Source: Nitrososphaerota archaeon (GTDB lineage Archaea; Thermoproteota; Nitrososphaeria; Nitrososphaerales; Nitrosopumilaceae). From it: a stretch of 7,035 nt of DNA. The stretch is taken from positions 1 through 7,035 of the forward strand of contig JAANXC010000080.1 in NCBI GenBank assembly GCA_018263495.1. The letters are read 5' to 3'. Made by a program: the position numbers and the translations under genes. The notes under the pieces were generated by a model that did no database searches, had not been told where the DNA came from, and saw nothing but the letters and a program-made list of their open reading frames with translations. Of the stretch, positions 4,561-7,035 are shown piece after piece. The stretch's first letter is position 1; every line of letters begins with the position of its first letter.

Positions 4561-5517
4561 ATGATGCACAAAAATACAATACTTGCTATGCTGTTAATTG
4601 CAAGTCCAATTTTGTTTGTGTTTATTGCATATTCAGACACGTTCAGTATGAGCTGGAATCAAGGACGCGGTGGATTTCTATTTGGGCTTGCATTTATCGT
4701 GGCAGAGATTGTAGGAATAAAATTTGTAGTTTCAAAAAACCGTTTAATTTTTGGAATTCCGCTAGTTGTTGCTACAATATTTTACTTTGTGGCATTAGAC
4801 TTTGGATTACATGATTACATACTGAATGCGGCACCCGCGTTTAATGTTGTAGGTTGTGAGGTGGCAAATCCTCAGGGCTGTATTTATTCTTGGCAATGGT
4901 TGTGGGATTTTATAATAATAACAATTTTTGTAATTTCTGCCGCGGTAATTTTGTTTGGCAAAAAATGGATTAGAATAGTTATTGCAGGTCCAGTTTTTCT
5001 TGGAGGAAGTGCTATAATCTTATCACTAGATACATTTTTTCCATTTGATACATTAGGTCCATTACAATATTTTGTCCCATATTTAGTTGAAGCAAACGTG
5101 TGGGTCATTAACGCACTTGAACTTGGAATTGCCACTGGAAGAGATAACATTATGTTTTTGAAAGGTGATTATGGTCCATTTGTACTGCAAGTCTTTTGGC
5201 CATCAGCTGGTGTGCATAGCATAATCATCTATTCGCTTGTGATGATGGCGTTTTTGCTGAAGATGAACATTCCGCGTAACAGGAAAGCTATGTATTTTGG
5301 TTTAGGAATAATAGGCACAATTATAATTAATTTAATTAGGATTTTTTCGTTATCAGTATTCGCGTTAAAGGTTTCTACAAACCCAGTTGAATTTGAGGAA
5401 TATCATTCAATTGCTGGAGAAATAATGTTTTTGCCGTGGCTGTTCATCTTTTTACTTGTTGTAACTGCCATTGAAACAAAACGAATGAAGGAAAAAGAGG
5501 CATCAGTTCAAAAATAA
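4561..5517 (+). CDS. Archaeosortase/exosortase-family membrane protease-transpeptidase with Ser in place of Cys
   Basis: A 318-residue, very hydrophobic protein with about eight membrane spans (roughly 5-24, 38-57, 62-80, 115-132, 138-156, 207-233, 244-270, 286-305). The exosortase/archaeosortase catalytic layout is present near the C-terminus: WPSAGVHS (213-220), NLIRIFSLSVFA (257-268) with the conserved Arg260, and EYHSIAG (280-286) with His282. The nucleophile position, Cys in most of the family, is Ser215. Such enzymes cut C-terminal sorting signals from exported proteins and may attach them to a lipid. Two Cys at 99 and 107 lie in a loop and could form a disulfide. I chose ATG 4561 (ATG 4564 follows it) because a TATA-like box sits about 24 bases upstream; the frame extends to TTG 4540. 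The last 10 bases overlap the end of the convergent polymerase gene. No sorting-signal substrate is encoded here. Confidence 0.85.
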   Translation: MMHKNTILAMLLIASPILFVFIAYSDTFSMSWNQGRGGFLFGLAFIVAEIVGIKFVVSKNRLIFGIPLVVATIFYFVALDFGLHDYILNAAPAFNVVGCEVANPQGCIYSWQWLWDFIIITIFVISAAVILFGKKWIRIVIAGPVFLGGSAIILSLDTFFPFDTLGPLQYFVPYLVEANVWVINALELGIATGRDNIMFLKGDYGPFVLQVFWPSAGVHSIIIYSLVMMAFLLKMNIPRNRKAMYFGLGIIGTIIINLIRIFSLSVFALKVSTNPVEFEEYHSIAGEIMFLPWLFIFLLVVTAIETKRMKEKEASVQK

Positions 5518-6602
5518 CTTGTTATATCACTTTGACCTTCTATATCTGATAATTCAGATACCTTGACACCGAGCCTTCTCACCAATGTAGATTGATCCTC
5601 AAGTGTCTCCTTGAGTAGTTGTCTTGACACTTTTTTCAGTTCATCTAAACTGAGCGTAGGATTTCTTAACATTCTAGATCTTGTTTTAGTAGAAAGATCA
5701 TCTTGTGTGAGATGTATTCCAACTGATCTGAACATCCTATTCTCCTTGAGAATAGACAAATGCAATTTTTCGCATAATACAAGAAGACTTTTTTCCAGAA
5801 ATACATAATCAACTGAATCTTCCCTTAATGTGGAAATTTTGCTTAATTGTAACATAGGTGCTCTTATAGTTACAGGCTCATCATCGATTCCTCTTATGGC
5901 ATTGTAGATGTACGTTCCAGATTTTCTACCAAACATATTGATCAATGCAAAAATGTCTAGGCTTTTTGCCTGTGAAATAGTTTCAATGTTTTCCTCCGCT
6001 AGTTTTTGCTGCGTCTTTTTTCCGATACCATGTATGTCCCCTAGATTTAATGTACCCATAAATTCAGAGATATTGTCTGGAGTGACAGTGGTTAATCCAT
6101 CAGGTTTCTTATAGCCCGATGCAATTTTTGATAATAGTTTGTTAGGTGATATGCCTACAGAACATGTAAGTTTAGTTTTTTCCCTAACCTCATTTTTAAT
6201 CTGCTGTGCAATATGACTAGCCTTGGTGAAATCTAGTTCAACTTTTTCTGACACATCAAGATAAGCCTCGTCCCGTCCAACATATTCAAAGACATCAGCA
6301 AATTTTTTGATTATATTCATAGATTTCTCAGACATGTCTGAATAATATTCAAAGTCAGCAGGCAGAAAAGCGGAATCAGTTCTATTCTTTAGTTTTTGTT
6401 TTGCTGCTAATATTGATAGACCTGATTTTACCCCAAACTCCCTTGCCGTATAATTTGCAGTAGCAATGGCGCCACTATCACCACCTCTATCAGAGAACAT
6501 GCAGACAACTACTGGCTTTGTCTTTAGATCTGGTGTTCTAATTTCCTCACATTGTGCGTAAAAATAATCAAAATCAATATGCAGTACAATTCTTTGCTTC
6601 AT
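5508..6602 (-). CDS. dinB: Y-family translesion DNA polymerase (Dpo4/DinB type)
   Basis: A 364-residue protein of normal length for the family. It opens with IVLHIDFDYFYAQCEE: Asp10 is the first metal ligand and Tyr15 the ribose-gate residue. VVVCMFSDRGGDSGAIATAN (31-50) is the fingers region. GRDEAYLD (109-116) provides catalytic Asp111 and Glu112. LTCSVGISPNKLLSKIASGYKKP follows (palm), then a helix-hairpin-helix thumb motif (LGDIHGIGKKTQQKL, 187-201). The little-finger domain occupies about 243-350. The last eight residues, QSDITSYF, are a PCNA-interacting box. The enzyme copies damaged DNA when the replicative polymerase stalls. Most relatives have SIDEAYLD where this one has GRDEAYLD. 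It faces the archaeosortase gene with a 10-bp overlap and shares a promoter core with the divergent 6661 gene; ATG 6602 has a TATA-like box 26 bases upstream. Confidence 0.95.
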   Translation of the reverse strand: MKQRIVLHIDFDYFYAQCEEIRTPDLKTKPVVVCMFSDRGGDSGAIATANYTAREFGVKSGLSILAAKQKLKNRTDSAFLPADFEYYSDMSEKSMNIIKKFADVFEYVGRDEAYLDVSEKVELDFTKASHIAQQIKNEVREKTKLTCSVGISPNKLLSKIASGYKKPDGLTTVTPDNISEFMGTLNLGDIHGIGKKTQQKLAEENIETISQAKSLDIFALINMFGRKSGTYIYNAIRGIDDEPVTIRAPMLQLSKISTLREDSVDYVFLEKSLLVLCEKLHLSILKENRMFRSVGIHLTQDDLSTKTRSRMLRNPTLSLDELKKVSRQLLKETLEDQSTLVRRLGVKVSELSDIEGQSDITSYF

Positions 6603-6623
6603 AAATTAGACAATACAAAAAGG

Positions 6624-6637
6624 GATATTATGATATC
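6624..6637. promoter_or_regulatory. Palindromic bidirectional promoter core between dinB and the 88-residue gene
   Basis: GATAT-TATG-ATATC is an inverted repeat. Its left arm is centred 26 bases from the dinB ATG (6602, minus), and its right arm about 26 bases from the ATG at 6661 (plus). Both genes would then be leaderless and driven from overlapping TATA boxes within the 58-base gap. The two directions could compete for, or share, one TBP site. Confidence 0.5.
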
Positions 6638-6660
6638 GAAAAGACAATTAACTAAGTGAC

Positions 6661-6927
6661 ATGAAAAATAAATCAATCATGTCATATCCTCTATCATCTG
6701 GTAAAGATGGAATTAAAATCCAGCCTGACAAAATGGAACCAGAAATATTGTATCATTGTATTTATCAAAACAAAATCATGCTAGTCTACAAAGATCACAA
6801 TGAAATTTTGAATTGTTATGAGATTGATGATGCTGAAATTGTTTCGAGAGCAGCAACATCAAACAAAGAGGACATTGAAAAAATTCTAGAAGAATATATT
6901 GAAAAAGAAAATTTGAGAAAAAAGTAA
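6661..6927 (+). CDS. Uncharacterised 88-residue acidic/basic protein
   Basis: I do not recognise the family. The protein begins MKNKSIMSYPLSSGKDG. Residues 29-62 look like three short beta strands (ILYHCIYQ, KIMLVYKD, LNCYEIDD), followed by a charged helix at about 67-87 (NKEDIEKILEEYIEKEN) and a basic end. There is no signal peptide, membrane span or metal motif; the two Cys (33 and 52) are isolated. The ATG at 6661 is preferred over the one at 6679 because the shared palindromic promoter core lies 26 bases upstream. Its head-to-head placement with the translesion polymerase gene suggests co-regulation, but no role can be inferred. Confidence 0.75.
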   Translation: MKNKSIMSYPLSSGKDGIKIQPDKMEPEILYHCIYQNKIMLVYKDHNEILNCYEIDDAEIVSRAATSNKEDIEKILEEYIEKENLRKK

Positions 6928-6938
6928 TTGGTTCATAA

Positions 6939-6948
6939 ACTTTTAATC
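6939..6948 (+). promoter_or_regulatory. TATA-like box for the gene starting at 6973
   Basis: ACTTTTAATC is centred near 6945, about 27 bases before the ATG at 6973, typical for a leaderless archaeal transcript. It lies in the 45-base gap after the 88-residue gene, so the next gene has its own start of transcription. Confidence 0.5.
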
Positions 6949-6972
6949 ATATACTAATACGGTTATAATAAA

Positions 6973-7035
6973 ATGGAACCTGAGAACAAAAAAAGCGACG
7001 CGGAAGAAATACTTTCTGAATTTCAAAAAACTCAT
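6973..7035 (+). CDS. 5' end of an unidentified gene cut by the window edge
   Basis: Twenty-one codons are visible, beginning MEPENKKSDAEEILSEFQ, all hydrophilic and mainly acidic, with no stop before the edge. A TATA-like box sits about 27 bases upstream. The fragment predicts an amphipathic charged helix and is too short to assign to a family. It has the same orientation as the 88-residue gene but its own promoter. Confidence 0.6.
   Translation, partial: MEPENKKSDAEEILSEFQKTH

Noticed and set aside
4884..5150. 88-codon minus-strand frame inside the archaeosortase gene
   Set aside because: It is antisense to a coherent multi-span membrane protein.
1..7035. CRISPR array, insertion sequence, integrase or phage genes
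   Set aside because: There are no regularly spaced repeats, terminal inverted repeats or transposase/integrase motifs on either strand.

Overview
The window looks like chromosomal DNA of an ammonia-oxidising archaeon of the Nitrosopumilus type (Thaumarchaeota/Nitrososphaerota). Supporting this are AT-rich DNA, short archaeal TATA boxes centred about 26 bases before start codons with almost no Shine-Dalgarno sites (leaderless transcripts), the archaea-specific DNA-repair protein NreA, a Dpo4-type Y-family polymerase, an archaeosortase of the type with Ser in place of Cys, a membrane-anchored DsbA-like protein and small single-finger C2H2 proteins. The assignment is inferred from protein families and promoter style; no rRNA or tRNA was seen to confirm it.

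Layout. 1-503 (minus): 5' part of a SpoIIM-like (DUF95) membrane protein running off the left edge. 504-761: non-coding, with a perfect 8-bp hairpin around an A9/T9 loop, a possible small structured RNA and TATA-like repeats. 762-1344 (plus): a 36-residue Cys-rich zinc-binding peptide and a PNPOx-like flavin/F420 split-barrel protein, 7 bases apart. 1345-1901: mostly gene-poor, but it holds two tandem single-membrane-span micro-ORFs (26 and 28 residues), preceded by a doubtful 56-codon ORF that overlaps the first by ATGA. 1902-3218 (minus): a C2H2 protein, a second C2H2 protein with its own promoter, and a DsbA-like thiol oxidoreductase whose start overlaps the second finger gene by ATGA. 3335-4504 (plus): nreA, divergent from the finger genes. 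4561-5517 (plus): the archaeosortase. 5508-6602 (minus): the Y-family polymerase, overlapping the archaeosortase tail to tail by 10 bp. 6661-6927 (plus): an unrecognised 88-residue protein sharing a palindromic promoter core with the polymerase gene. 6973-end (plus): the first 21 codons of another gene.

How the genes may work together. NreA and the polymerase both end in a textbook PCNA-interacting (PIP) box, so the right half carries two clamp-dependent DNA repair or damage-tolerance proteins. The archaeosortase between them and the DsbA-like protein act outside the membrane, on surface-protein processing and disulfide chemistry. The zinc-finger genes may regulate the dsbA-like gene or the divergent nreA; that is inference. 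No CRISPR array, insertion sequence, integrase, tRNA or rRNA was found.
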